Source: Pseudomonadota bacterium | Lineage (GTDB): Bacteria; Myxococcota_A; Bradymonadia; Bradymonadales; GCA-2716585 | Length of the DNA stretch: 64,000 nt | Assembly (NCBI GenBank): GCA_005804885.1 | Contig: SYOX01000207.1 | Location: 61,968 to 125,967 of the forward strand | Direction of reading: 5' to 3' | Part shown: piece after piece, positions 35,684 through 45,061 of the stretch | Position numbering within the stretch: the first letter of the stretch is position 1 | How the letters are laid out: each line of letters begins with the position of its first letter | Notes under the pieces: model-generated | Told to the model about the DNA's origin: nothing | What the model saw: only the letters and a program-made list of their open reading frames with translations | The model's database searches: none | Program-made: the position numbers and the translations under genes

Positions 35684-36817
35684 CTACCTCCTGGGCTGGG
35701 CCCCGATCTCCAGACCCAGCGACATCGCCACCAGATCCAGAAGCTCGACGACCTCCAGATCCGTGACCGCCCTCAAGTGCTCGGCCCCCTCGACGTCCGC
35801 CGTGACGATCACCTCGGCCCCCTCGGCGCTGGCCTGCGCCGCGAAGGCCGCCGTCGCGACCCGCGCCCCCTCCGCGTCGATCGCGCCGTAATGCGCGCCT
35901 GCCCCGAGCCCCAGGGAGGCCTCGCGGCTCGACCACAGCTCCTCGGCGGCCCTGCCGAGCGCCCCCTCCAGCACCGCCCTGGGCTCGTCGTAGAGCCCAA
36001 GCCGCCGCCCGAAGCGCCCGTCGTGGTAGAACACCCGCCGCCCCTTCATGAAGTCCGGCGCCTCGGCCCGCAGCCGCCAGCCTCCGGAGCGGGCCAGGAC
36101 CCCCACCAGGTGCTCTGGACCGCCGCCCGCACCCGGGAAACGCCGCTCCCAGGCCCCGATCATCCCCGCGCAGTCCGTCACCACGCGATCGTAGTGCTCA
36201 AAGGTCGCCCAGGAGCGCTCCCCCACCGCGTCGGCGACGGCCCCGTAGCCGGCCTCCCGCAAGGACTCTCCGCAACAATGGCTCGGAGTGGCCCGCTCGG
36301 TCTGCACCGTCACCAGCGCCACCTTCTGCTCCAGGGCCGCCTCCAGCAGCTGCCCCAGCCGACCGAGCCGCTGCGGCGCCTGCCGCGCGTGGCAACCCGG
36401 CCTGAAGCCCACCCTCGATCGCCTGTCGAAGATCGCCTCGATCTCCTCGGGCAGCGCCGGCACCGCGCCCAGCGGCGAACCGTGCCGCTCCTGGATCAGA
36501 TCCAGCCCCCGGACCGCCTCCGGCACCGGCACGCCCCCTTCGACCAGGAGCCGCCGCGCGTCGAACATGGCCTCGGGCACGTCGTTGTCGTGGCGACAGA
36601 AGGTCTGGCACCTCAAGCACCCCGTGCAGTGGTAGAAGGCCTCGCCGATCTCGGCCGTCAGCTCGACGTGCCCCATCCTGACGGCGCGCAAGAGCGACAT
36701 CAGGCCCCAGGGCGTGACCGTCTCGCGCGCCTCGGCGTCGGCCACCGGGCAGGCGAAGCGGCACATCTTCGGGCAGTAGGCGCAAAAGTCGGTGGCCTTC
36801 TCCACCTTGGCGCTCAT
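35684..36817 (-). CDS. Fe-S oxidoreductase subunit (GlcF/GlpC-like)
   Basis: The protein has 377 residues. Two 4Fe-4S clusters are evident: Cys12, Cys15, Cys19 with Cys23-Pro, and Cys64, Cys67, Cys70 with Cys74. A CCG-type domain is present in reduced form (HCCGESLREAG); a second, weaker one has TDCAGMIG. This is the electron-transfer subunit type of glycolate oxidase, glycerol-3-phosphate dehydrogenase (anaerobic) and lactate oxidases. The ATG at 36817 is five bases after the preceding flavoprotein stop. It probably passes electrons from the two FAD subunits to the quinone pool. Confidence 0.88.
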   Translation of the reverse strand: MSAKVEKATDFCAYCPKMCRFACPVADAEARETVTPWGLMSLLRAVRMGHVELTAEIGEAFYHCTGCLRCQTFCRHDNDVPEAMFDARRLLVEGGVPVPEAVRGLDLIQERHGSPLGAVPALPEEIEAIFDRRSRVGFRPGCHARQAPQRLGRLGQLLEAALEQKVALVTVQTERATPSHCCGESLREAGYGAVADAVGERSWATFEHYDRVVTDCAGMIGAWERRFPGAGGGPEHLVGVLARSGGWRLRAEAPDFMKGRRVFYHDGRFGRRLGLYDEPRAVLEGALGRAAEELWSSREASLGLGAGAHYGAIDAEGARVATAAFAAQASAEGAEVIVTADVEGAEHLRAVTDLEVVELLDLVAMSLGLEIGAQPRR

Positions 36818-36822
36818 TCGTA

Positions 36823-38022
36823 TCAAGCCGCACCCCCCATCCCGTCGACAGGAGGCAGGATCCCCCTCGGGTCCATCGCCGCCTTGATCGCCCCAAGCCC
36901 CGCCAACACGACCTCGCCGGAGGGAGCGTGGGCCGCCTCGACCTCCTCCTGACCCCACCAGCCCACCCGCGCGCCGCGCCTGCCCTTGAGCGAGGCCGCG
37001 CTCGATCCGGCCGGGAGCCACACCGAAGCCTGGTGCGCCGAGATGTCGTAGACCACCGCCTGCTTCCAGCAGCGCTCCGGCAAGGTGGACAGCGCCCGCG
37101 TCGGACCCCAGATCGACACCGCCCCCCTGGCGTCCTGGCCGCGGCCGGAGATCGGGTCCGCCCCGCTTCGGATGAAGCCCCACGACTCAGGAGGCCCTTG
37201 CTCGACGGGCTCAAGAGAGACGCGAAGCCCCAAGGCCTCGATTTCACTCACGATCGCCGCCTTCATGAAGCCCGTCGACTCGCCCTCCAGCCACCACTGG
37301 ATCTCCCTGGCCTCGCCGCTGTAGATGACGTTGGGCGCCCGCAGGCCCGCCGCAGCGACGTCGGCGAGCAGCTTCAGGGCCACCTCCGGCGCGACGCCCT
37401 CGATCCGCGCCAGCGACCGCTCGACCGGCGCCCGCGAGACCCCCACCGACGCCGCCGTGATGACCCCGAAGCGCCCCTCGGCCCCGATGAAGAGGTGGCG
37501 CAGATCCGGCCCCGCCGACCGCCTCGGCGCCGGCAGCGCGTCGTAGCCCCGCCCCTGGCCGTCGAGCGCCGAGAGCGCCACGCAGGCCTCGCGCGCCGAG
37601 CCGTTCCAGAGCGCGTGGCCGACCGGCTGCGCGGCCGAGAGCAAGCCCCCTATCGTGGCCTCGGGGTGCTCGCGACGCCAGCCGCACAGGCTCGCGCCGC
37701 GCTCGACCACATAAGCCTCCAGCGCGCCGAAGCTCACCCCCGCCTGCGCCGCGACCACGCACGACTCCCGATCCCAGCCGAGGATCCTGTCCAGGCCGCG
37801 CATGTCCAGGAGCGTCGCCGTCGGGGGCGGCGACGTGGGCGTGTGCCAGCCCCCGCCGATGGGCCACAGGACCCCGTCGGCCTCGGCCAGCAGCGCGCCA
37901 AGCTGGTCGACGGTCTCCGGCCTGCGGGCCGGCAGCTCGCCCAGCGGTCGCAGGCGCTCCGGGAGCCCTCGGGCCTCGAAGGTCGTCGCAGGCACCTGAC
38001 TGTCAACGGGCCGCTCGGTCAT
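36823..38022 (-). CDS. FAD-binding oxidoreductase subunit (GlcE-like)
   Basis: The protein has 399 residues. The PCMH-type FAD site is seen as WPIGGGWHTPTS, LDMRGLDRIL, VVAAQAGVSFGALE, EHPEATIGGLLS and RFGVITAASVGV. The C-terminal part is short and diverged, as in GlcE subunits, which bind FAD but are not the catalytic subunit. The ATG at 38022 overlaps the stop of the upstream flavoprotein gene by four bases (ATGA). It lies between a GlcD/AGPS-like gene and a GlcF-like gene, so it is probably one of three subunits of a membrane-associated dehydrogenase. Confidence 0.85.
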   Translation of the reverse strand: MTERPVDSQVPATTFEARGLPERLRPLGELPARRPETVDQLGALLAEADGVLWPIGGGWHTPTSPPPTATLLDMRGLDRILGWDRESCVVAAQAGVSFGALEAYVVERGASLCGWRREHPEATIGGLLSAAQPVGHALWNGSAREACVALSALDGQGRGYDALPAPRRSAGPDLRHLFIGAEGRFGVITAASVGVSRAPVERSLARIEGVAPEVALKLLADVAAAGLRAPNVIYSGEAREIQWWLEGESTGFMKAAIVSEIEALGLRVSLEPVEQGPPESWGFIRSGADPISGRGQDARGAVSIWGPTRALSTLPERCWKQAVVYDISAHQASVWLPAGSSAASLKGRRGARVGWWGQEEVEAAHAPSGEVVLAGLGAIKAAMDPRGILPPVDGMGGAA

Positions 38023-39674
38023 GGGGCCACCTCCGGGTCGTCGGCCCAGACCTTGCCGGGGTTCATGATCCCGTCGGGATCGAAGGCGGCCTTGAGGGCG
38101 TCGAAGAGCGGGCGACCGCCCTGATGGTCGTGGCCGGTGTTGGCGGCCTTGGAGACCCCGACGCCGTGGTGATGGGCGACGCTGGCGCCCGAATCGATGA
38201 CGGCCTGCTGGGCGACCTGCCAAAGCCTCGTGTAGCGGGCGAGCGTCTCGTCCGTGTCGGCGCCGAAGCCCGCGAAGGTGAAGTAGATGCTGCACCCCTC
38301 GGCGTAGGCGTGGCTCAAGTGCGCCATGATGAAGGCGTCGTCGGCCACGGCGCGCTTGACGTTGTAGTACAGGCGCATGAGGTTGGCCCAGGTCGTCGAG
38401 ACCTCCATCGTGTCGGTGAAGGCCCCGGCGTCGAACATCGCGGATTGCTTGTAGGAGACGTTGAAGCGGTTCTTGAGCCAGTGCTCGCCGGGCCCCGAGC
38501 CCAGATCGACGCAGCTCGCCCGGGCCAGAGCCATGGCGGCGTCGTACTCGGCCTGGGCGGCGCCCTTGTGGCCCTCGAAGCCCATCACCAGGAGGCAGCC
38601 CCCCGGCAGCGCCTCGGTCATCTGGTTGAGCAGCAGGGGCGAGCCTATCGCCCGGGTCAACAGGCCCATGCCCGCGCGCCGGACGCGATCGGCGATGTCG
38701 GGGGCGGCGCTGGCGGCGCGCGCCACGTCCCCCGGAAGGACCTTGACGGCGGAGTCCCACAGGCCCGACATGAGGCGCGCGGGCATGCCCGGCTCCACCT
38801 CCGAGGGCGCGCCGCGACGCTGGCCCTTGAGGCTGCCGGCGATGAGGGTGTCGAACTCGTCATAGAGGCGCATGACGGCAGGCCGCAGGCCCGCCTGCAT
38901 GATCTTCCGCATGAGCTTGACGCCGGACTCCATCGAAGAGCACTTGAAGCCCCTGTAGAGCCTCACCTCGGGCGCCAGGTTCAAACGCAGGACCCCGCTG
39001 GTGATGACCCCAAGCGTCCCCTCGCTGCCGACCATGAGCTGCGTCAGATCCAGCCCGCCGCCCCAGCGATCGGCGCCCAGGCCCGGCGCCGTGTCGATCG
39101 TGTCGCCGATCCCCGTGACCACGCGCAGGCTCTGGACCATGTCCTCGATCTTGCCAAAGCGGCTGGAGTACTGGCCCGCCGAGCGGCCGGCGAGGTAGCC
39201 CCCGACCGTGGAGCAGTAGAGGCTCGACGGGAAGTGCCCCAGGGTCAGCCCGCGGCGCTCAAGCTCCGTCTGGACGACCTGCCCGATGGCGCCCGCCCCC
39301 ACCCTCATCAAGAACGCGTCGACGTCGATTTTCTCTATAGAGTTCAAGCGCTTGACGTCGACGACCACCCCGCCCCGATCCGGCAGGGTGCCGCCGCAGA
39401 CCCCGCTGCCGGCCCCGTAGGGGATGATCGGCAGCCCCGCGGCCCTGACCGCGCGCACCACCGCCGCGACCTCGGCCTCGTCGGCCGGCTGGGCGACGCA
39501 CAGGGGGTGGTGCTCCATCAAGCGGCCGCCCCGCACCAGGATGATCCCGCGCGGCCAGCAGTCCCGGGCGTAGGCGAGCTTGTCCGGCAGGCTCACCAGA
39601 ACGTGGCGCGCGCCCACGATGCCCTCCAGAGCCTCTATCAAGGTCTGCTCTGCCGCCGAAGTCGTCATCCGCAC
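38019..39674 (-). CDS. FAD-dependent oxidase/synthase, AGPS- and GlcD-like
   Basis: The protein has 551 residues. The FAD-binding PCMH domain is clear: YGAGSGVCGGT, VDVKRLN, VGAGAIGQVV, TLGHFPSSLYCSTVGGYLAG and VGSEGTLGVIT. Asn/Ser/Tyr in RFNVSYKQS and the triple-His HHHGVG (501-506) are hallmarks of alkyl-dihydroxyacetonephosphate synthase, which exchanges an acyl for an alkyl chain in ether-lipid synthesis. GlcD and lactate dehydrogenases are the closest other relatives. A GTG start at 39674 has GGAGG five bases upstream; an ATG at 39668 is the alternative. First gene of a four-gene operon with GlcE-like, GlcF-like and lipid-kinase genes. Whether it is a redox dehydrogenase or an ether-lipid enzyme is unresolved. 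Confidence 0.88.
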   Translation of the reverse strand: MRMTTSAAEQTLIEALEGIVGARHVLVSLPDKLAYARDCWPRGIILVRGGRLMEHHPLCVAQPADEAEVAAVVRAVRAAGLPIIPYGAGSGVCGGTLPDRGGVVVDVKRLNSIEKIDVDAFLMRVGAGAIGQVVQTELERRGLTLGHFPSSLYCSTVGGYLAGRSAGQYSSRFGKIEDMVQSLRVVTGIGDTIDTAPGLGADRWGGGLDLTQLMVGSEGTLGVITSGVLRLNLAPEVRLYRGFKCSSMESGVKLMRKIMQAGLRPAVMRLYDEFDTLIAGSLKGQRRGAPSEVEPGMPARLMSGLWDSAVKVLPGDVARAASAAPDIADRVRRAGMGLLTRAIGSPLLLNQMTEALPGGCLLVMGFEGHKGAAQAEYDAAMALARASCVDLGSGPGEHWLKNRFNVSYKQSAMFDAGAFTDTMEVSTTWANLMRLYYNVKRAVADDAFIMAHLSHAYAEGCSIYFTFAGFGADTDETLARYTRLWQVAQQAVIDSGASVAHHHGVGVSKAANTGHDHQGGRPLFDALKAAFDPDGIMNPGKVWADDPEVAP

Positions 39675-39794
39675 CGCTGCCTCCGCACCGCCGCCCGCCC
39701 CTTCACCACCGAGGAGCGCCTCCAGGCGCGATCCAGGGCATCAAGAAACTAGCGCCCGCTGACTGGCGAGTCAACCCATCAGGTGACGCGCCGT

Positions 39795-40337
39795 TCACCG
39801 CCGAGGCCCCTCGCCCTGATCCTCGGCCCGGGCGGCAGGGAAGGCGCCGTCGATGACGCGCGCCACGATCTGCTGGAGGATCGCCTCGGCCATGGCGAGC
39901 CCTCGCCCGCCCCCCTGCTCGCCGCCCGTGAAGCTCGCCGTCACGGCGCGCTCGATGGCGGCGTCGGCGGCCTCCGCCGCTCGATCGCGCGCCAGCTTGA
40001 GCGCGGCGGCGACCCTCGGATCTCCGGCGGCCCGCTGCGCGATCTGCGCCACGCGCTCGACCACCACGAGCAGGCTCTCCTCGCTGGCCCACAGGCCATC
40101 GACGACCGCCGTCGCCCGCCGCGTGGCCTCTTCGATCATCGGCCCCAGCGCCTCCCGCGCGCCCTCGGCCACGCCGGGGTCGACGCCCTCGGCCGCCGCC
40201 CGCGCCTGCGCCACGATCGAGGGCAGGAGCGCCGCCACCCCGACCAGATGCGGCAGGATCGGCGCGAGCGCGTCGATCCCCTCCAGCGAGCGCCCGAGCG
40301 CGCCCCACAAGTCTGCCATCGACGATCGTGTCTTCAT
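39795..40337 (-). CDS. Small helical protein of unknown function
   Basis: The protein has 180 residues, is rich in Ala, and is probably entirely helical with no signal. GGGAGG seven bases before the ATG at 40337 decides the start; an in-frame upstream ATG at 40400 would overlap the next gene. It lies 59 bases downstream of the membrane-protein gene on the same strand and may be cotranscribed. No family recognised. Confidence 0.65.
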   Translation of the reverse strand: MKTRSSMADLWGALGRSLEGIDALAPILPHLVGVAALLPSIVAQARAAAEGVDPGVAEGAREALGPMIEEATRRATAVVDGLWASEESLLVVVERVAQIAQRAAGDPRVAAALKLARDRAAEAADAAIERAVTASFTGGEQGGGRGLAMAEAILQQIVARVIDGAFPAARAEDQGEGPRR

Positions 40338-40396
40338 CGGCGACCTCCCACCCACATGATCTGGATCGGCAAGCGACCTCGGGCAACCCCAACGCC

Positions 40397-42082
40397 TCAA
40401 CCCCGGACGCTCGCCTCCATCGCCTCGATGAAGAGCGAAGCCGGCCAGCCCGAGCGGGCGCGGGCCAGCGAGGTGCCCGCGGCGCCCTTGTCGCCGCGCG
40501 CGAGGTGCGCGACGGCGTCCTTGAGGTCCTCGACGCGCGGATCTTCGACGCGGGGGTCCTCGGTGTCGCCCGCGTCATCATCGGACCCGGCGGCTGGGGA
40601 GCCTGCGGGCTTGTCGCGGCGATCGACGGCGCCGTCGCGGGTGGGGAGGCCGTCGATCCACGCCTCCAGCTCGGCCCAGGCGCGCTGCTTGAGCAGCGCC
40701 AGCCCCTCAAGATCTTCCAGCAGGTGCTCGACGGACAGCGACAGCGCGCCGTCGGGGAAGGCGTCGAGCCAGAGCGAGGCGCTCTCCTGTCGGGCGTGGG
40801 CGTCGTCAGGATCGCCGCGTCCGATCGCCTCCAGCACGCCGATGAGGCGATCTGCGACGGCGCGCAGAGCCGGCCGGGGGGAGTCGATGAGCGGCCAGAG
40901 GGCCTCGCTCGCGGCCTGGAAGGCCTCGGAGCCCCCCGAGCGCTCCGGCGTGAGGGCCTGGAGCCGGGCGCGCAGCGTTTGGGCCGAGGGGATGGACTTA
41001 AGGAGGGTCGGGTCGCCGAGGGCGTGGTCGGCGCGCAGGCCCGTGGCCCAGAGCGCGGCGGCCGTGTCGTGGAGGTCGACCTCGAAGGAGCGCAGGAAGA
41101 GGGCCACGGAGGCGGCGCGCCAGAGGTGGACGCCGACGAAGGTGAAGCGGCCCGCGGTGGTGTCGAGTTCGAGGGCGTGGATGTGGACCCGCAGGCGCGC
41201 TATGTCCTTGAGATCGATGATGATCTCGGGGATCTCCCGGCGCAGCGGCGCGTAGCGCAGGCGCTGGCCATCGGCGTAGAGCTGGCCGACGCTCATCGGC
41301 GCCATGTCGGGGACGGAGGCGGTCCAGGGCTCCGGCGCCGTCAGCGTCGCCCTGGCCCCGAAGGTCTGCCAGCCCTCGCCTGTATCGCCCTCGCCCTCCC
41401 TGACGCGAATGGCCAGCAGCGGCTTGATGGCCGGGGTCGGGGCGCGGCCAGGGCGCGGGACGAGCGGCGCGTCGTCGACGTCGAGGAAGTCGGCGCCCAG
41501 AGGCCAGATGCCGGCCTCGGCGCACTCGTCCAGGAGCCCGAGGGCCGCGTCGAGGTGCTCGGTGGCCTGCGCGATGTCGGTCCTGTTCGAGGCGGCCTTG
41601 ATCTGGATCGCGTAGAAGGCCTCGGCGGTCGAGATCGTCCGCCGCATCTGGATCATGAGCGCGAAGAGCGCGAAGGTCGAGGCCGCGGCGATCCCCCAGG
41701 CCCAGACGCGGCTCTTGAGCACCCAGGGCAGGCCAGCCAGGGGCGCCTCGGGGAAGATCAGGCCGGTGAGGATGGGCGCCACCGCGATCGCCAGCGCCCC
41801 GAGCGCCAGCCACGCCAAGGCCGTCACGATGTGAAAGCCCCGCAGCCTCACCGCCGCCCAGGAGGCCGCGCCGATCAGCCCCGCCAGGACAAAGCCGAAG
41901 TCGGCGCCCTCCAGCCACCAGCGCCCCAGCGCCCAGGCCCCCAGGATCGCCGCGACGATCAGCCCCGTGCAGCCGCAGCCGACCTTGTTGTTCTTGTTGA
42001 GGTCGTCGAGGATCTTGTGGACGGTCTGTGTGCCAGAGCTCAACCCGTCCTTGGGGTCGGGCGCGTCGAGCCTTTGCTGCAT
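40397..42082 (-). CDS. Membrane protein of unknown function
   Basis: The protein has 561 residues. After a short cytoplasmic N-terminus with NNKVGCGCTG, about four membrane helices lie between residues 35 and 145. The rest (to 561) is soluble. A middle beta-rich part (about 220-330, including RYAPLRREIPEIIIDLKDIARLRVHIHALELD) resembles a PH-like fold that reads out a cell parameter, but this is not certain. The C-terminal third is helical, with an acidic repeat EDPRVEDPRVEDL. No catalytic motif seen. GAGGTG precedes the ATG. Confidence 0.72.
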   Translation of the reverse strand: MQQRLDAPDPKDGLSSGTQTVHKILDDLNKNNKVGCGCTGLIVAAILGAWALGRWWLEGADFGFVLAGLIGAASWAAVRLRGFHIVTALAWLALGALAIAVAPILTGLIFPEAPLAGLPWVLKSRVWAWGIAAASTFALFALMIQMRRTISTAEAFYAIQIKAASNRTDIAQATEHLDAALGLLDECAEAGIWPLGADFLDVDDAPLVPRPGRAPTPAIKPLLAIRVREGEGDTGEGWQTFGARATLTAPEPWTASVPDMAPMSVGQLYADGQRLRYAPLRREIPEIIIDLKDIARLRVHIHALELDTTAGRFTFVGVHLWRAASVALFLRSFEVDLHDTAAALWATGLRADHALGDPTLLKSIPSAQTLRARLQALTPERSGGSEAFQAASEALWPLIDSPRPALRAVADRLIGVLEAIGRGDPDDAHARQESASLWLDAFPDGALSLSVEHLLEDLEGLALLKQRAWAELEAWIDGLPTRDGAVDRRDKPAGSPAAGSDDDAGDTEDPRVEDPRVEDLKDAVAHLARGDKGAAGTSLARARSGWPASLFIEAMEASVRG

Positions 42083-42260
42083 CTGCTGCCCACCTCGGCG
42101 CTCCGGCGCCCTGTCGATCTGCCTGCGCGCGGCGCGCCTCGGACCATCTGGTCCACCTCGCGGGGCCGTGCTAGGCTGTTTCTAACGGAGCGGCACCGCG
42201 AGTGCAACGGCGCCCAAGCAGGGAGAGCCTGCGCCGCCCCACCATGGATGAGGTGTGATC

Positions 42261-44708
42261 GTGTGGTTGAAGTCGTGGTCTTTTGCAGGGTTGGCGCTGG
42301 CGCTGGTCGGGTGCTTCGGTGAAGACACCGCTCCGCCCGTGCGCGAGGTGCCTGTCTCCGGCGTCGGCGGCGCCTGCACCATCGCCACGGACTGCCGCGA
42401 GGGGCTGGCCTGCCGGGCGAACCGTTGCGAGCCCTCCGGCGACAAGGCCGAGGGCGCCTCGTGCCGCCTCAGCGGCGAGTGCCAGGAGGCGCTTTATTGT
42501 GGATCGACGGGTGTTTGCGAGACAGCCGGGGACAACCCGCGCGACGCCGCCTGTGGCACGGCGGCGGACTGCCTCGCGGGGCTCTACTGTCAGCCCACGG
42601 GCTTGAGCGGCGTCTGCGCGCAGCCCGGCATGGGCGACATCGGGCAGCCTTGCCAGGGGGCGGCGGATTGTCTGGCGGGGCTGGGGTGCGCGGCGCCGCC
42701 GGGGGGAGCCGCGCGGACGTGCCAGGGGAGCCTCGAGGGGGGCGTGGCCGCGCCCTTCGTCGGCGTGGAGTGCGGGGGCGAGGACGAGGGGCCGCTCAGA
42801 GTCTACTTTGAGGTGCCCGATGGGAGCTCGCCCGATTTCTACCGCCTGCCCTTCCCGAACGACGCGCGCCGGCTGGGCACGCGCCCCTTGCTCGACGATC
42901 ACCCGACGCCAGGGGTCGGCGCGCTGGGCTTCGACCTCGTGCGGAAGATGCTGGACGTGATCGGCGAGCGCCAGCAGGGCTTCGGGCTCAACCAGGCGAC
43001 ATTCTTGCGCTTCAGCGGCCGCTTGAACCTCGACACGCTGGACGCCAGCGGCGAGAACCCGAGCCACGTCCTCGTCGGCATCAGCCCCGAGTCGCCCGAC
43101 TACGGCCAGAACCAGCCGATCTTCTGGCAGGCCAGCACCGGGCGCGGGCGCTACATCTGCCAGAACTGGCTGGCGGTGCGCCCCTCCTGGGGTCGGGCGC
43201 TGGAGCCCAACGCCACCTACGCGGTCCTGATCACCGACACGGCCCGAGGCGAGGACGGCCAACAGCTGGAGCAGGACGCGGACTTCGCCGCGATGCTCCA
43301 GGAGGAGCGCCCGCAGCAGACGCGGCTCGTCGAGGCCTGGAACGCCTACCGGCCATTGCGGGAGTATCTGATCGCGCAGTCCATCCCGGCGGCCTCGATC
43401 AAGGGGGCGGCGGTCTACACCACCGGCGATCCGCGCGCGGTCGCCCGGCAGCTGCGCGGCGCGGTGCGCGGCTTCGGCCTCCCCCAGCTCTCCGACCTGA
43501 CCCTCTGCGCCACCGACACGCCCTCGCCTTGCGACGACGGGCTCGGCGGCGAGGCGCACCAGCGCGGGTGCATGGGCCGGACGGAGGGCTTCGACGAGCT
43601 TCACGGGCGGCTGCTGCTGCCGATCTTCCAGCAGGGCGAGGCGCCCTACCTGGTGGAGGGCGGCGGCGTCGAGGTCGGCGTCGAGGGGCCGGTGATCCAG
43701 CGCAATGAGCAGGTCTGCGCGGCGATGACGGTGCCCTCTCAGGATATGCCGGAGGAGGGCTGGCCGGTGTTGATCTTCGCCCACGGCACGGGAGGGTCCT
43801 ACAGGAGCCACGTCGGGGAGATATCGAGCCTGGTCAGCGCGATGGGCGCGGGGGATCGAGCGACGGGGATGATCGTCATCGGCTGGGATCAGGTCCAGCA
43901 CTTCACGCGGCGAGGCGCCAGCGCGCAAGATCCCGAGAGCCTCGTCTTCAACGCGCTCAACCCGGAGGCCGCGCAGGGCAACTTCCTGCAGGGGGCCGCG
44001 GATCTGCACGCGATCACGGCCTTCGTCGAGAACCTCGATATCGCCGCAGCGGACTCCCCGACGGGCAAGCGCGTCAAGGTCGATCCGAGCCGGATCTACT
44101 TCCTGGGGCACTCGCAGGGGGGCACGAGCGGGGCCATCGCCCTGCCCTTCGAGCCGGCGATCAAGGGGGCGGTGCTCTCGGGGACGGGCGGTAGCCTGAC
44201 CTACGCGCTGCTGGGCAAGACCAACCCCTTCAACGCCGCCAACGGCGTCCGGATCGCGCTCCAGGACCCGGACATCGGCGAGAACCACCCGGTCTTGAGC
44301 CTCATCCAGGGCTTCTTCGAGCCGGTCGATCCGATCAACTACGCGCAGTACATCGGGGCGCGGCAGATCGAGGGCGTCACGACCCCGCGCCACGTCCTGC
44401 ACGCGATGGGCATCGGCGACACCTTCACCCCCACGCTGGCGCTGGAGGCGATGGCCACGGGCCTGCGCTCGGGGGTCGCGGCGCCGCTGATCACGCCCTT
44501 CCAGCGGCGCACGGTCTCCCCGTCGATGACGCCGATCTCGGGCAACCTGACGGTCAACGGCCAGCCGATGACCGTCGTCAGCCGCCAGTACGAGCCGATC
44601 GGCTACGACGGCCACTTCGTCCTGTTCCGAGAGACCGAGGCGATCGACGATCTGATCGAGTTCCTCTCGACCGCCGTCCTGGACGGCGTGCCGACCATCG
44701 CGGACTGA
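42261..44708 (+). CDS. Cys-rich lipase/esterase-like lipoprotein
   Basis: The protein has 815 residues. A lipoprotein signal ends at Cys18 (LALVGC). Residues about 35-155 carry four Cys-rich modules (C-x5-DC-x4-C-x4-C), the pattern of myxobacterial surface lipoproteins. The remainder is an alpha/beta-hydrolase: HGTGGS oxyanion-hole motif and nucleophile Ser618 in GHSQGGTSG, with a plausible late His in YDGHFVLF. An upstream domain (PFPNDARRLG) is similar to bacterial lipase N-terminal regions. GTG at 42261 is chosen because GAGGT lies seven bases upstream; GTG at 42255 is also in frame but too close to it. Anchored extracytoplasmic ester hydrolysis is likely; the substrate is unknown. Confidence 0.88.
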   Translation: MWLKSWSFAGLALALVGCFGEDTAPPVREVPVSGVGGACTIATDCREGLACRANRCEPSGDKAEGASCRLSGECQEALYCGSTGVCETAGDNPRDAACGTAADCLAGLYCQPTGLSGVCAQPGMGDIGQPCQGAADCLAGLGCAAPPGGAARTCQGSLEGGVAAPFVGVECGGEDEGPLRVYFEVPDGSSPDFYRLPFPNDARRLGTRPLLDDHPTPGVGALGFDLVRKMLDVIGERQQGFGLNQATFLRFSGRLNLDTLDASGENPSHVLVGISPESPDYGQNQPIFWQASTGRGRYICQNWLAVRPSWGRALEPNATYAVLITDTARGEDGQQLEQDADFAAMLQEERPQQTRLVEAWNAYRPLREYLIAQSIPAASIKGAAVYTTGDPRAVARQLRGAVRGFGLPQLSDLTLCATDTPSPCDDGLGGEAHQRGCMGRTEGFDELHGRLLLPIFQQGEAPYLVEGGGVEVGVEGPVIQRNEQVCAAMTVPSQDMPEEGWPVLIFAHGTGGSYRSHVGEISSLVSAMGAGDRATGMIVIGWDQVQHFTRRGASAQDPESLVFNALNPEAAQGNFLQGAADLHAITAFVENLDIAAADSPTGKRVKVDPSRIYFLGHSQGGTSGAIALPFEPAIKGAVLSGTGGSLTYALLGKTNPFNAANGVRIALQDPDIGENHPVLSLIQGFFEPVDPINYAQYIGARQIEGVTTPRHVLHAMGIGDTFTPTLALEAMATGLRSGVAAPLITPFQRRTVSPSMTPISGNLTVNGQPMTVVSRQYEPIGYDGHFVLFRETEAIDDLIEFLSTAVLDGVPTIAD

Positions 44709-44788
44709 TACGGAACCACGCTCAAGCCACTTACAATTTGGGCCACCAGGAAACCCAAGATGACAGTGTTTCAAACGTGGTTCCGTAT
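44708..44788. repeat. 81-bp inverted-repeat element or terminator at the lipase stop
   Basis: ATACGGAACCACG at 44708-44720 is exactly repeated in reverse at 44776-44788, with further partial pairing inward. The first base is the last base of the lipase stop codon. It may act as a bidirectional terminator between convergent genes, or be a miniature inverted-repeat element. It abuts the larger element that starts at 44790. Confidence 0.7.
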
Positions 44789-44789
44789 G

Positions 44790-44945
44790 ATACCAGACGA
44801 CAGCCGAGAGACTCACCTTGTGGCCGTCCAGGCGGCGCGCTGAGCCAGGGCCATCACTCGGCGGGGGGTGCAGTGCACCAGCCAGGCCCAGGCCATCCCC
44901 CTGTCCTGGCCCACAAAGCAAGCCCTTCGTCTGTGATTGGGTATG
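44790..44945. repeat. MITE-like inverted-repeat element, copy A
   Basis: 156 bp beginning ATACCAGACGACAGCCGAGA and ending CTTCGTCTGTGATTGGGTAT; the ends are imperfect inverted repeats of about 36 bp. A second copy in the same orientation lies at 55993-56156, with most of the internal sequence shared (CTGAGCCAGGGCCATCACT, GGCCATCCCCCTGTCCT). No transposase. The rest of the gap to 45061 has nothing recognised. Confidence 0.85.
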
Positions 44946-45061
44946 ACGAGGGCGCGGGGTGTCTGGGCGCGAGGCTGGCGCCTCGCGTCCATGATCGCGC
45001 AAGATCCTGATGTTCAATCACTTTCAGGAGAGGCGAGGGGGGGCCAGGAGAGGGGCGGCGT

